64,000 nt of DNA, from positions 1,028,501 through 1,092,500 of the forward strand of contig JAXDDX010000019.1 of assembly GCA_034670405.1 (NCBI GenBank). Direction: 5' to 3'. The stretch comes from Hoplostethus atlanticus (Eukaryota > Chordata > Actinopteri > Trachichthyiformes > Trachichthyidae). The notes below the pieces were generated by a model, which did not search any database, was not told the DNA's origin, and saw nothing but the letters and a program-made list of their open reading frames with translations. Each line of letters begins with the position of its first letter. The first letter of the stretch is position 1. Shown here one piece after another: positions 1 to 13,760 of this stretch. Made by a program: the position numbers and the translations under genes.

Positions 1-358
1 AAACTACTACCTGTTTTTGTAATCAGATTACTGTTGTCCTGTTACATATCATTTTTACTTCCCAATTGGTGATGCAGTGATAAATAAAAAGTCATACAAC
101 CACCAAAATAAACAAATTGATCAATTATATTTTCAGATAAGCATTAATTCATGCTTTCCCCAGTCTCTTCATAATACTTACATCAGGTTGATGTACTTAC
201 TGTGATACATACTATAAATCTACCCGGGTAAAGTGAGTTTAGGTGGGTTTACCCTGCCCTACATCCCTGGTCCCGGTCCTGCCGTAGAGCCGTAGGTGAT
301 ATTCTGTATAAAGCTGCTCTTCTGAGATCAGTGTGCCCTGTGTTGCTGTTGTTGGTAG
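1..358 (+). other. tmem163: TMEM163 intron 1, 3' part
   Basis: AT-rich sequence ending in a TAG acceptor at 356-358 behind a T/G-rich tract. I see no gene or clear repeat in it. Confidence 0.7.
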
Positions 359-478
359 GTCTTCTGGAGAGCAGCATGCGACTGAAGCCCCACGAAGCGC
401 AGAACTACCGCAAGAAGGCTCTGTGGGTGTCATGGGTGTCCATCGCGATCACCATCGTCCTGGCCATAGCTGCTTTCA
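359..478 (+). CDS. tmem163: TMEM163 exon 2 (end of N-terminal tail and TM1)
   Basis: 120 nt. It completes a split Gly codon, then encodes LLESSMRLKPHEAQ, the basic YRKK stretch, and the first membrane helix (WVSWVSIAITIVLAIAAF). It ends after the first base of a Thr codon at a GTGAGT donor. The leucine matching human Leu76, a position hit in hypomyelinating leukodystrophy, is present in MRLKPH. The open frame continues into the intron, so the donor rather than a stop defines the end. Confidence 0.96.
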
Positions 479-3272
479 GTGAGTACCTCGTAGGCCTGCG
501 GGGCTCCACCGAGCTCTCAACTGTTGTGAGTTGGGTTGTCATGTTGGAGGCAGAGGGGAATGTTTGATGGGGACCGAAGAGGGATGGCACCTCCCTTATT
601 AAAGTATTAATCACATTTTCAGATAAATAAGTGACTAACACACAATAGTGATTCCACAACTAGACAGTTCATGAAGGACTTTATTGTTTCTGTTCTAAAC
701 ACCCGGTGTCAGGTAGGTCTTTCCTAGAAATAATCCTCTGGCACACAGGAAGTGATGCGTTTTACGTTTCCAGTTTGTTTGGAGTCAACAGAAGAAGAAC
801 TGGGTAGTTAGCATGAGCAGCGATAGCCACCGTGGCTGAACAGACAAAGAAAAGAGTGCCACCTACAGGAACTCAAACTTCACCAACAGAAAATCCAAGG
901 AGAAAGATGTCACAGTACTGGACACGCATTCCCACCAATCCGAATCTGACCACTGTCTGATTGGGCGATTCTGTCTGACTTGGGTCCAGGAGCCCAGATC
1001 TTAGCTGCTGAACCTCAGAACCAATGACATTCCCCCATTTGGTTTCTGTATGTTTTGTTTTGATACTCTCTTGATTCCTGAAGGGCTCCACTGCCACAGA
1101 GAGGTCAGAGGTCAGGGTCGGTGGAGAGAACAATAGCGATAGTGATACTAAGAGCAAGTTTTTCCAGTCGAGAAAAAGTGAGTCACGCCCCTTACTGAAA
1201 ACCCAACATGTCTTGAGGCTGCATTGCATTCTGGTCTATTGAGGCTACTCTCAGTGGAGAAGCTGGTATCCCTCCTCTTCTACTAGAAAGAAGCCTTTTC
1301 TCTTTGATTCTCAGGGGCTGACACCAAAACGGTGTCCACGGGAATATGAAAAATACACCAAACAACAAAATGGACCCAGGAATGCAGCATACATCACCAA
1401 TAGCCATTTTTTGTGTGATGTTTGTGTTTTAGGGTGAATTTATCCTTTAATTCATTTTGGCCTCATCAGTTTCTTATTCAGATTAACAACAGATGGTTAT
1501 TTGAAATTGTTTTTTTTGAGGGAACAAAGCCGATGTGACTCCTGACACAGTGAATATGCTCATAAGAAAAATGTGTGTGTGTGTGTGTGTGTGTTTTGTG
1601 CAGGGGTCACTATTGCAGAAGCCTCCCTCATTTTCCTGCAGTAGCGCTATAGAAGCCACTGCAGCCTGTTCTTTACTGAACGTTTTAAAGTAGAACTGAT
1701 AGTCTGTGTTATAACACAGAACATTTAGTATTTACATGCACAAGCTGCCCAGTACAACCACCATCCTCTATTGTTACTCTAACAAGCAGTTTCACTGGAC
1801 CAGTGGTGGGTTTAATGCCTTGCTAGAGGGCAACTCAATGGGGCATGATTCACTTTCCCCACCCAGGTAAGGGGATTCAAACCACGACCTTCCGCCCACA
1901 AGCCTGCTTCTTGAACCTTTAGCCTCCCGCTACTTCCATTTTGAATTCCCATTTCTCTCCAGCAAGAAAGTGACAGGTTTGCAGTAAAGACTGTGAACTC
2001 GGCATTGACGTCACCTCTACCCGTCAGCCGTATTTTTCATTTTCAAATACTTCTAGAGGCCGTCAGTTCTCCTGCGGAAAAAAATAAATGAAAGAACAAA
2101 TGTGGGCTCTAAGGGGAGTATGTTTGTTGTTTGTTGTAAAGTCTCATTTTTCTTTTTGCTAAACTTCCCTACGGCATGTCAAGAGTGAGAACGCTGTGCG
2201 GATACGATGACTCATTCTGGGTTTTGAGCCTGAGAGGAGACAGGGAAGAATGCTGACTGCCTCTCAAACTTTTACACCACTTCTTGTTCTTTCTGAATTG
2301 TTTTTGTTTTTTGAATTGTCTAACTTTGGAGTTAGAGCTAATTCAGCTAATATTGCAATTTTAGTCTTTTTTGAGTCCCTGTTTTTTGAAAACCCTGCAG
2401 AAGTAGTTTCACCAAGCCGGTTAGACGTGGTCGAATTTGGACGTGAATATGTTTCAAATATCTGAAAAAACTCAAAGAAAAGATCTCTAATTTTGCAAGT
2501 GATGCGCCCACACTTGGGGACTTTTGTCCAAGTATCTGGTTCCTGATGTATCCAAGACCGTTTTAGCTTTGTCCCATAGGTGTGTAGCCGACATTAAACA
2601 CTGCAACGTTCACATCATGCTGCTTCCTCCTCTGCAGTAAGTGCAGATTCAGCGCTTGATAGGAGATGAATAAGTCAGGAGGAAAGGCTTTGCTGCAGCT
2701 TAGTTGATCACCTCGACATTAGTTTACAGATGAGCAAGTAGTACGTATGAGAGTTTGAGCATTATCTCCTGATGTATGTCTCCTTCACATAAGAGTTTGC
2801 ACTTCATATTTTTCCTTCCTACCCGTAAATGAAACCCTGCACGACTTGCAGATCAGTCACAGAAATGAGCAGTGGTAGATGTGAACGAGGATTAAGGCTT
2901 AATCAGTGTGGAAGTCCTGATGTAACTCACAGCCAGTCGAGGCTAATGTCATTACCCACACTGATAATTATTACACTTCGACTTGAGAAAAACAGAACGG
3001 TCTGCAGAAAACACATTGAAACAATACTTCATGTGGGGTGGTGGATCAGGATGAAATTAAACATAGGAATTCAATTTGTAGCTGGCTAACGTCTGGCCAC
3101 TGCGGTCATCGTGCAGATTTAGTGTAGCTGTTGAGTGAAGTGGTGGGAAGACGGAGAGATTGCATTCTTCCTGAGTCCAATCCACACTGTGCCAAACATT
3201 TCCTGCTATGATGAGGAAAAGCTGGTAGAGCAGGACAGGACAGGCTTGCTCCACTGATAACATTCCTCCTTT

Positions 3273-3319
<47 letters not shown>

Positions 3320-6300
3320 TCAAAGTTACCTTACACTGGGATGCTGTGTTGCAAGTGCATTCCTTTCTGACAGAAGTTATGTATTGCAATGGGTTACTGC
3401 TGCATCATTCTGTTGCAGATGCATTGCTTTGCGATGAAGATGTTGCTTGTGTTTTTGTACCTCTGCGTTGATCAATGCATGTGCAAACTAAAATTTTCAC
3501 CATTTCAGCAGTGAATGAGAATTGCCAACGAACATTTATGTTGTAACACTGCAATCGATAACCACGTCTGATCAGTTTCATCTCAGTACGTTTGAGCCCA
3601 TATTAAAAGCTGCATTATGTAACTTTTGTCACTTTTACAATAGCCCGCCGGCACACATAGCTGGGCCACGCTCATCACTTCCACGTGCCACATAGTACGC
3701 TGGTTCAGTAATGAAGCTGTAAAGTGATACTAGGCAATAACAGCATATAACAAAGGGCAGTTGTATCCAAAGTCAACAAGCACATCCCAAGGGTTGGGAG
3801 GATACATACTCTCCCCGTTGGAGTCGTCTCTGTGCCCTTCACTCTTTCATCAGTGAGGGGTGCGTTCAAGTGCATGTGTATGCATAGTGTCAACCACATG
3901 ACTTATCCAGGCCTTCATAAATATGATCTTCTCAATACATTGTGCCATAAAACCTGTAGTGAGTTTTCCCTTCAAGCAGCACAGGACAATAAACACTCAT
4001 AATGCCTCTGTAAATGTCACCGCCCCACTGGGAAAAGCCGGTCTGTGTAGAATGTTAAATATGAGAGCAGCGATGTGCTCAGTGTGTCCTATAGTAAACA
4101 AATAGGTTGTGGGTCAGCCCAGTGAGAATCATATACTTTAACTAGGCGGTGTTGGCATCATGCTCCATCCTCAAGCTATGTTCATTAGTGCTGTGCTTGT
4201 ACAGTCTCTTGATGATTCTCTTTTATATAAAAAAGGAGCTGTGGGCAAAAAGTAATATCACCAAGTAAAACCACACAAAACAAAACACATTTCAAAGGAA
4301 TCAACAAACACGAGGCAAAGAAAGTACACAGATAGAAAAGAGACCGAACAAATCAACACAAAAACACCAGCGCTCCTTTGTGAAACCGTCCATCACTACT
4401 GACCTGAATCATAAAAACTCTGATTTGATCATTCTCAGTCTATATTTAGCTCGTTGAAGAGAGGGTATCAAATGGAAATATTACGCTATGACTGAAAAAA
4501 AACATGCTGGTTTATTAAATTGACATCCTAGATTGTGGCATATCGTGATCAAAGGAAATTGAATTAGTACATTTGGTTGACACTTTTCTCCATTTGAGTA
4601 CGTGTGGCAGTGTTAGCGCCATGCTGCACCAACAGGACCGCTGAACATAGCATTGTGTCTGACTGTAATGGATGAGGAGTGGCCCTGTTAGAGCCCCAGG
4701 GTGGCAGTACGTCTATATGAGGACCCTACGAGTCTCCACCAGCTGCTGCTGTTCCCTATATAGTTACAGCTCCCTACATGATGAAATGTAGAGCGGACAT
4801 CTATACGGTGGGCGATGCACACTGTAAAACATTAGCATTACGCAAACAGGAAAGGGACCAGCTGTGACTTCAGTAAGTGTGTGTCTGTGTGTGTGTGTGT
4901 GTGTTTTACATACAGGTGCAGCTCTGGTACACCTCACTTCATGGCCTGGACTCTGCTAGTGGGGAAAAAGTACAGGCTGCCTTTAGACAGGAAAGATGCT
5001 TCTGTACTGAGTGAAGGTCACACAAGGCAGTTTTGACTAAGCCCGACTGGACTGTCCCGACGCAGATTATCCTGTAGTGTGAATGAGCTCAAGACTGGAG
5101 ACTTGGGCCTCCCGTTGACTCCAGACCAGCCCAACAAGGGGTTTTCCAGATGTGTTTGAGTTTGCCAGGACCCAGTCTGGTCGGGCTCGTGTACTGTGAA
5201 GCAGCCCAAGACTCACAAGATTGAAGACGTGAATCTGGCAGTGATCCTGACAACAGCCAATAGGAGTTTCGGCCGTCTTAACCCCATCTGGTCGTTCATC
5301 CCTTTAAAATGTGGGACTGGAAAACAGTACAGTTTGCTGGAATAGATAGGCTCTTTCCTCTTCACCATTTACACCAGACGCCCATGCAGGGCAGGAGAAC
5401 AGACTGTTTTATCACTTTAAAATGGATAACTGGTTCATTTATACCATAGGGGGCACCGGCAACCTGTCACACATGGGTTGAATTACACTGCAAATTACAA
5501 ACACAATTGATTTGAATTGTTCTGAAGGATGCCAATAATCATGGACAATTTTCAAACCATGCACTTTGGATAAAAATGCCCATCAAATGGCTTTTTTCTA
5601 CTTTATAAAACAGAAAACGTCCCTTTCTGGAGCTACACGTGTTTTGATCAGACGACTTCCTAAAGATCCAGGGTGGAGCTAAAACCTGACAGTTGGCCAC
5701 AGATGATTTTATGCCAGAGCAAATAGAGACAAATAGGCGCTAATGCAAAAGAGGAATAGAATTGATAAAATCAGTGTTGAATGAATGAATGTTTTACCCA
5801 GCCCTGTGGTGCTGCTACACCAACCAGACGGTGCTACAGCAGGAAAGCGAGTCCACCAACTGTAAAACAACCTCGACTGTGAAGCATTTTTCAGCGAGGC
5901 GCATCGTCGTAAAAGCAGCTCCAGCAACAGCATCAGACGGCGTTTTATCCTCTGTACTCATGCTTTTCTTGTCAGTTGTGACAGGGTGGGAGGAAGGGGA
6001 TGGGAGAAAGCGTGGGAGGAAGGAGGGAGGAGATGAGATAGAGTGTGTGTGTGATAGCCTGATGCCGAAGCGCCGTCCCGCCTGACATCCACCGGGCTTT
6101 CTGGGGAGCCAATTAGCCATCGCCAGGCTCCGCTTTGACGACTGCGGAGAGACGGCGGCAGATTCATTTGCACACCCTTGGTTTCTTCTTTCTCCTCCTA
6201 ATGAGGGAGCTATGGAAGGAGCTGGGAGGAGTGAGGAGGAGCAGCAGATATAAACTGCTGGCTGTGGCTCCCCCAGCCCGTGACTGAGACCCCCGCCATC

Positions 6301-9300
6301 TGAGAAATGTTACTCTCACAAAATGAGCCTGAAAGACAATTCACTATGGAACATGATAGAGGTGTTTAGCTATCTGATGACCTTTACTAAAATAGAGGCC
6401 AGAGAAGCAGTGGTTTTTTTAAATACTGTGCAAATTACCTGCAGGTGAAAACCTCTACCCAAGATAGAGACATATTGATTTGGAATAAAAGCCAGGCCTG
6501 TTAAGAGGAGAGGGAGTAGATGCGTATCTGTATCTTTTCTCTGAGCTATAGCTGTGTCCGTCTCAAGGCTGGGCTCAACTGAGTGCCATTTCAATCAATT
6601 CAAAATAGAAATAGAATCTGCCTCCATTCACTAATGGCAGGGCAGTCATCGTCAATAATTAGACCATCGGTTGGATCTTCTCATGCCAATTCTTTGATTT
6701 TCTTTTGAATGCTTCCTTTTATCTCCTTACTATTCCTGTTGTCATGCCGTGTGTGTGTGTGCACCATTTGAAGTGTAAATCCTTCACATGTAAACAAAAG
6801 ATAAAAGCCTTGTATGCCTGATCATTTCTCCTTGGTGTGTCAACTGCTGAACCACATCTCCCTCTGTATATACAATCCACCCCTCACGCTCCATTTACCT
6901 TCATTTTTATAGCTGCCAAATCTCTATTTGCTCTGGCATCAAATCATCTGTGGTCAACTGTCAGACCTGACGCACAGTTGTCTGATCAAAACACGTGTAG
7001 CTCCAGAAAGGGACGTTTTCTGTTTTATAAAGTAGAAAAAAGCCATTTGATGGGCATTTTTATCCAAAGTGCATGGTTTGAAAATTGTCCATGATTATTG
7101 GCATCCTTCAGAACAAATCAAATCAATTGTGTTTGTAATTTGCAGTGTAATTCAACCCATGTGTGACAGGTTGCCGGTGCCCCCTATGGTATAAATGAAC
7201 CAGTTATCCATTTTAAAGTGATAAAACAGTCTGTTCTCCTGCCCTGCATGGTCGTCTGGTGTAAATGGTGAAGAGGAAAGAGCTGTCTGGAGGTTGTCAG
7301 AAAAACTATTATCACCAAGACTATGAGGCCATCTCTAGAGACCTTGATATTCCTGTTTCCACACATCGCAGTGCTATTAAGTTTGCTGCTCATGGAATTG
7401 TTAAGAATCTCCCAGGACGTGGCGGTAAGAGGAAAACTGATCTCAGATGTCAAGTCAAATGTATTTATAGAGCACTTTAAAACAACAGAGTTTGCACCAC
7501 TTTACAGAGCCGTCGAGATTAAAAGACAGAATAACTCACAATTCAAAAAAAAAGATAAAACAAAGACATCCAAAAAATTTAAGTAACATAAAAACATCAG
7601 TGAGTAATGACAAGTTTTTAGTTGATTACTGATTTAGCAGATCTGATGCTTTGACAGACAGGAGGGCTTGGCCGGTGGACCTGAGTGATCTGGTTGGATG
7701 GTCCAGGGCGAAGAGGAGCCAGACCATGTTGGGACCATGTTGAGGCCAAGACTGTTCATGTGATCCTTTATCTAGTTCAGAGCCTGGCGTCTGCACTCTG
7801 GACTAATTGGAGGCGTGAGAGAGAAGACTGACTGATGCCAGAGTACATGAGTTACAGGAATCTAAACAGGATGTGATCAGTGCATGGGTGACCCGGTCCA
7901 GATAGGAAACAGACAGACAATGAGGCTTTTGAGTTGGTAGGCGCTGGATTTGATGAGTTAACTTGCTTATCAAACTTCAGGCCATGAGGGTTTTTACGTA
8001 AGTGGATAGATGGCTGAGTCTGTGTTGTGTGCTGGTTGGTGGAACCGAACAAGACCGTCGCTGTTTTTTCTTCCTCCATTTAACTGGAAAAATGGTCAAC
8101 GGTTGATGCGAGCTGTACGAAGAGAATGAAGAGGAGAAAATGCACATCAGGCATGGATATGAGGTTTTGCAAAATGTATCAGCCATTAGTTGTTGTTTAC
8201 GGTACTACCATCAATCGTTGACGTATCTTCCATGCGCTCAGTCCTCTAAACATCTCATCTCTGCAACTTGGGTATCATAGAAAATTCAGCTCAATGCAAT
8301 ATTTTAAAGCATTTGAAGGCGGAATTTGTTTTGGCTTGCTGCTGTTATCAGGTTGATCTAGGCAGAGGAGTGGATGCTTGTATGCATTCAGGCCAAAGAA
8401 AGCTACTGAATGCAGATCAAACAATAGAAGGAAGAAGGAAGAGGAAGAAGGAGCGAACGAGACAGATGGGAGGGGGAGAGAAAACCAAGAAGAGGGGGGG
8501 CAGAGAGAGATGCAACACATCCCATATTAATGCATTCAGGGCTGTCTCCCTCTAAAAGCTGAAGCGGGTTGCTGGCCCCCAATGAGTCTGCTGTGGGCTA
8601 TAAATAACCTGGGAGGAGGAGAGGGTCCCTCCCTCCCTCTATCTGCATCTCTCTCTCTCTCTTTACTTTCTTTCTCCTCTCGGTTTGTCACCCGGTCTGT
8701 CTCTCCTTCCCTCTGTTCTCTCCCATAGCAGGAGGAGGCAGGGATGGGGTGGGGAGGGGGGGGGGTGGAGAGCGAGAGATCGAGAGCGAGAGACTCAGTG
8801 TTTGTTTTCAACACATCTGCGGCTCACCAAGGCTGCTAACTAAGTTCGCTCAGTCAACACGATGCAACTTGCCCCACCTCCTGGCAACAATGCTAATAAT
8901 AACCACAGGATGAGATGAAACTTTAATGATGCCTGTGGGGAATTTCTGTTTTTTGCAGCAGTAGGATCCAGCAGGATAAAATAGAAAATAAACAGAATAG
9001 AAAATAAACAATCTGAACATATGCAGCCAACAATTCAGCACATTAGGTAGATTGTATGGGAAGTATGGTAAAGAGTTGCTATAACCCTGGGGAATTTCTG
9101 CAGTCAGACATTTTTTATTGTGAGGTTAAAACTATCATGATCTCCAGTAGGTTAGTTAGTAAACCATAAATTTAAACTGCTTAGTGTGGATGTAGACTTA
9201 TCCACCCGAAGGTGTAAATGGTGTGAAGGTGTGGTTGTCTGTCCATGTGTTGGACTGGTGACCTGTCCAGGGTGTTTCTCTGCCTGCAACATATGTCCAG

Positions 9301-11545
9301 ATATTTCACATGTATGATGAGCACCAATTTATATAACATATGAGAAGGAGCCCATTTTTAATATAGCTTAGAAATATGTGTTACATTTGTTTTCCATATG
9401 ATGTCTTTAGTGGTAACTTATGTCTTATGAGAATTTACTTGAAATGGTGTCAGTAACAAATTCTTTCTCGTGCCGATATGTTTTGACTGAACAGCTGTTG
9501 ATGTTAAGATGTTCAGTGCAGGGAAGTGGACACAAACGTCAACCTGTCATGATGGATCGCCATTGATATCAAGCCACATTTCACACTCTCTCTCTCTCTC
9601 TCTTCCTTCCAGCGGTTTCCATCATGCGACACAGCGCCTCGGCTTTTGGATTTGCTGTAAGTAGTGAAGCTGTTCATTTAAACAAAGCAATGCTGGCGAA
9701 ATGGTCTTTTTAATAGAGACACACATGGACAATTAACTGGACTCCTCAAGGACTTGGTACTATTGGCTTCTACTGAGCTGAGTAATTGAACTAGATTACC
9801 TCGGTCTGCAGGCACAACGTCTTGAACAGGGAAATCATGTATTTTTTGCTCTGGTATTGCCCATCATAAGGTTATGCCGTTTTAACGTTATGTCAAGTTA
9901 ATATAGTTTGATGGCAAGCCCGTCGAAGATAAACATAAAAAAAACAAATCAATAAAATGACTTCCGAGCTTACCATCGACCCCAACGAGTCTAGTCTGTC
10001 AAATAACAGTTGTAGAGAACTGAGAAGCTTTGAATGGCTGGAATCAACTTCTCGTCCATTTTGCATATTCATGAAACGAAATCACAGAAATCTGATCTGA
10101 CCGACAAGCTCGTTGATGGTTCACACATTTCCTTAGTTACTCAGCTCTAGAGAAACAGAATTAGCTAAAAAAAAGATAGCTGATGGTGGTGGTCCAGTCT
10201 GGATACTCTTACACCGTTATATATCATCAATCTGTGACTCCCCCCAGAGCCTGAACCTGTTGCATTCAGCTGTGGGTTTTACGTATAACTTATAGTGGCG
10301 GTTGTCAATCTCAACCTTCTGAAACGTTTTGATCTTGGAGCAAAGCACATCCCAGGTCCATCAAACTATTAAGTTCAAAAATGTGTTTGATCATACAGAG
10401 GGACTTGGAAAAAAGCTAATTTTAACAAGATTGTTATAAAACGTGGTCGTTATAAGAACATTGTAATGCATTTGTTCAACATTGTTTTTTAAAAATAATT
10501 AGCCAAATTGAAAGGCAGTCTTAAGACATTACAGCCCATGTACCCAGAAATGGTGCGCTAGACCTTTATAATTGACATAAATATAAAGAAATAGACAGCC
10601 ACCTCATATTGAAGCCATTTATCTATTGTTTAGGCTGTTCACCAGGGTTGACTTCATATTTCTGCTAATCAACTTCCATGACGGTTTTCCATGACTGCAG
10701 CAATCCACAGACTACTGTGTTGTGAAGAGGATTAAAATGTCTGTTTTGCCCCGTAGTTCGATGCCATGCTGGACGTGTTGTCCTCCATCATCGTATTGTG
10801 GCGGTACAGCAACGCCGCGGCCGTCCACTCGGCGCACCGCGAGTACATGTAAGTATGGTCGCCTTTCACCCAGTCCCACTCAGACCTCAAAATAAATGAT
10901 CTAAATTTAAGGCCAACATTTTGATTTTGAATACAGCGCCAAAATAAAAGTCTGTAGTAGTAAATAGCTGCTACCTGCATCGATTCGTGAAATCAGGACC
11001 TAAATATCTTTCTGATAGCTGATAACAAAGCTGTTTTAACGTGAATTTTTACTACGTCATTTTGTGCTTGTTTGGTTTTTATTAAATACATTTATTAGGT
11101 CTTAATATATCCACCATGCAATATAATTTCCTGTTGACCTTTTTTGTTATGCAGCACATTTATAGTTTCAGAACTATCATTAGCTATGTTCAATTATAGT
11201 TTGGTTTTACCAGCTTTGCTTCTTTATTTTGGTTAAATTCAATTCCAGGCAGCATTAAAAAGTCTTAAAGTTGACTTTCTGAAACCTGCAGTTCTGTGAG
11301 CTCCTGTTTCAGCCAGTCCAGTTGGTTTCATTCCACCAAGGAAGACCCAACAATCCCAGAAAAGTAATGAAATCCGTTTCAGCTGAGAAAGTGTGGACTG
11401 TGTGTGGACTGTGTGTGGGCTGCTTTGTCCTGTAGAGTGGTATGTCAGACAATGGGTCTCTTCAAGTCTGTCAGCCTCGGCCCACAGGGACCGATCACAG
11501 ACGAGTGCCCCTCATCTTATCTCTACCTGGCCTAGAATGGAGTGT

Positions 11546-11595
<50 letters not shown>

Positions 11596-12510
11596 ACGGC
11601 AGGTGGGCTCTTCAGTGCCTGTTGAATAGACAGGGTGCTAGCAGCAAGCAGGAGAGTGAAAGACAGGAAAGAAGAAGAGGAACTAGTGTAAACCTAGCTG
11701 TCTTTTCTATTCTACTCTAAGGGGTTTATTGGCTTGATAAGTCTTGCCTTACATTGCCAACGCAGATGCACAGCAAAATTAGAACAATAACAACAACCAT
11801 AAATCGTGGATTGAATTTAAACGGCCGGCTGATCTTTAAAAAACAGAAATCAGAGAAAATGTAAAAGAATGAATAATTTCACCATCTGTCTCTTTCTCTC
11901 TCTGAGCATCTGGCAGTTGTACAGTGCTGTCTCAGTCACTAGTCCTCACACACACACACACACACACACACGAACAGGGTAGCAGACGTAAGTCATGGTC
12001 TCAGAGGAGCAACTGTCCTCTGTTGTGCTGCAAATTGTTGCGGAGACGACGGGTGAGGTCACCGCCTCCAGAGACGAACCGGCAGAGAGAGAGCGAGAGC
12101 GAGAGCGAGAGCGAGAGAGAGAGAGAGACATTAGCCAGGTTTCCATCCCAATTTTGAAATGTGAAAATAAAATGTGAATTCGGTGCGTTTCCCACATAAA
12201 GAACACATCCACACTAGAGGACCGGATAGCTCCCTTTCATTTCACCTCTTCGTTAACAGTGTGAACTGCGGGGATTCATCCAACAACAACTGACAACGTT
12301 GATCTGCGTTTTCACAGAGAAACATCTAACAGATACAGGGTTAAATCTTCATATCGACACTGTCCACATTTATTATTATTTCACTCCACAGCAGGGAGGC
12401 CTCATTAAGACGCTGTCACTTCGGAGGCTAATTGGAGAGTTTGGACAAAGTCAAGGAAGCTCGCCAGCCAGTAATTGGCTTCACCAAGAGGCATGGGTTC
12501 TTCCTGGATG

Positions 12511-12550
<40 letters not shown>

Positions 12551-13675
12551 GCATAATGTTAGCAGTTAGCCTTTTAGACAGTTGATGTTTGGGGGGGCAG
12601 AAGGGGGTTAAAGCTGCACTCTAATGGGAAAGGTCTTGGTTTGCTCTCAATTTCTGTTTTTCTCTCACACACACACAGACACACATACAGTATGCACACA
12701 CACACACACACAGTTAGCAATGCCTATTTGTATGCATGTACACATTTAGCTACAGAGATAATACACACACACTGAGCGCAGACCAACACACAGGCGCTGT
12801 TTTCCCATGGTTCTTAGCAGCCTATTATTTTTCTATATATTAATGGGATAAATGTTATTCTCCTTTGTCGTTTCTTCTCGTCTGTTCTTGATGGAGTTAG
12901 GCGGCCAGGTCCTGTTCAGTTGCCAAGGTTACAAGCGGGAGATGTTTGACAATTTGGAGAGTTTTGTTCCCAAATGAAATGTTGTTGAAAAACATCAACA
13001 CCCACATGACGGATAGCACAACATTTAATTATGGCGCTTTCTTAAAGGCTAGGCTGTTTCTGAAGAATCAGATCCGGTCCAGTCAGTGTTGCCCACCTCT
13101 ATGATGATATATTTATTGTAGAATTGATCGACTACACTGGTCGTCTATGGGAAGCCTTAACCTCAAATTCAAACATATTGAACATCAGCACAAAATATTG
13201 TCCATCAGCATCTTCAATCCCAAAGTTTCGGCATCAGCTTTCAAAAATCCATATCAGTCGAAGTCTATTTCATCAGACAGTCTAGACCTCTTTACAGATA
13301 GAGGTATTGAATGACAAACTTGATAGTGATTGTTTTTCCAAGATGGATATATAGCGTTTTGGGAACAAACCCTTCTGTCGCATTAGATTCAAACAGGGTA
13401 CTCGTTTTTCCTTCCACTTTGTTTATGTTGTGCTTGTTAGGGTTGGAGCACAGAGCTGGAAGCAGCGCTGTGCATCGACAGCTCGTCTTTACATCCAGTG
13501 TGGAAGTCAACGGGTGGCCTGTTAGTGGGGATTGAGATTTCCCCTGGTGTGTGTGTGTGCTCTCCTGTGCATGTGCCTGTGTGTGTTTTGTGTGCGTCTC
13601 CCGCTGTAGACCTCTTCTCTTTGCATTGGGTGTTGCCTTGGTTACCTTCTGGCCAAAACCCAGGCTACCCCTGGC

Positions 13676-13760
<85 letters not shown>

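Larger units (their letters stand above)
479..9612 (+). other. tmem163: TMEM163 intron 2 (9.1 kb)
   Basis: The largest TMEM163 intron here. It holds a dispersed-family copy near 640-925, TG arrays at 1571, 3277 and 4877, the 308-bp inverted duplication and Tc1 relic at 5350-7445, repeat-like sequence to about 8180, a G-run cluster near 8737-8765, an antisense LINE-tail fragment near 8905, and a CT tract just before the exon 3 acceptor. No coding exon is supported inside. Confidence 0.85.
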
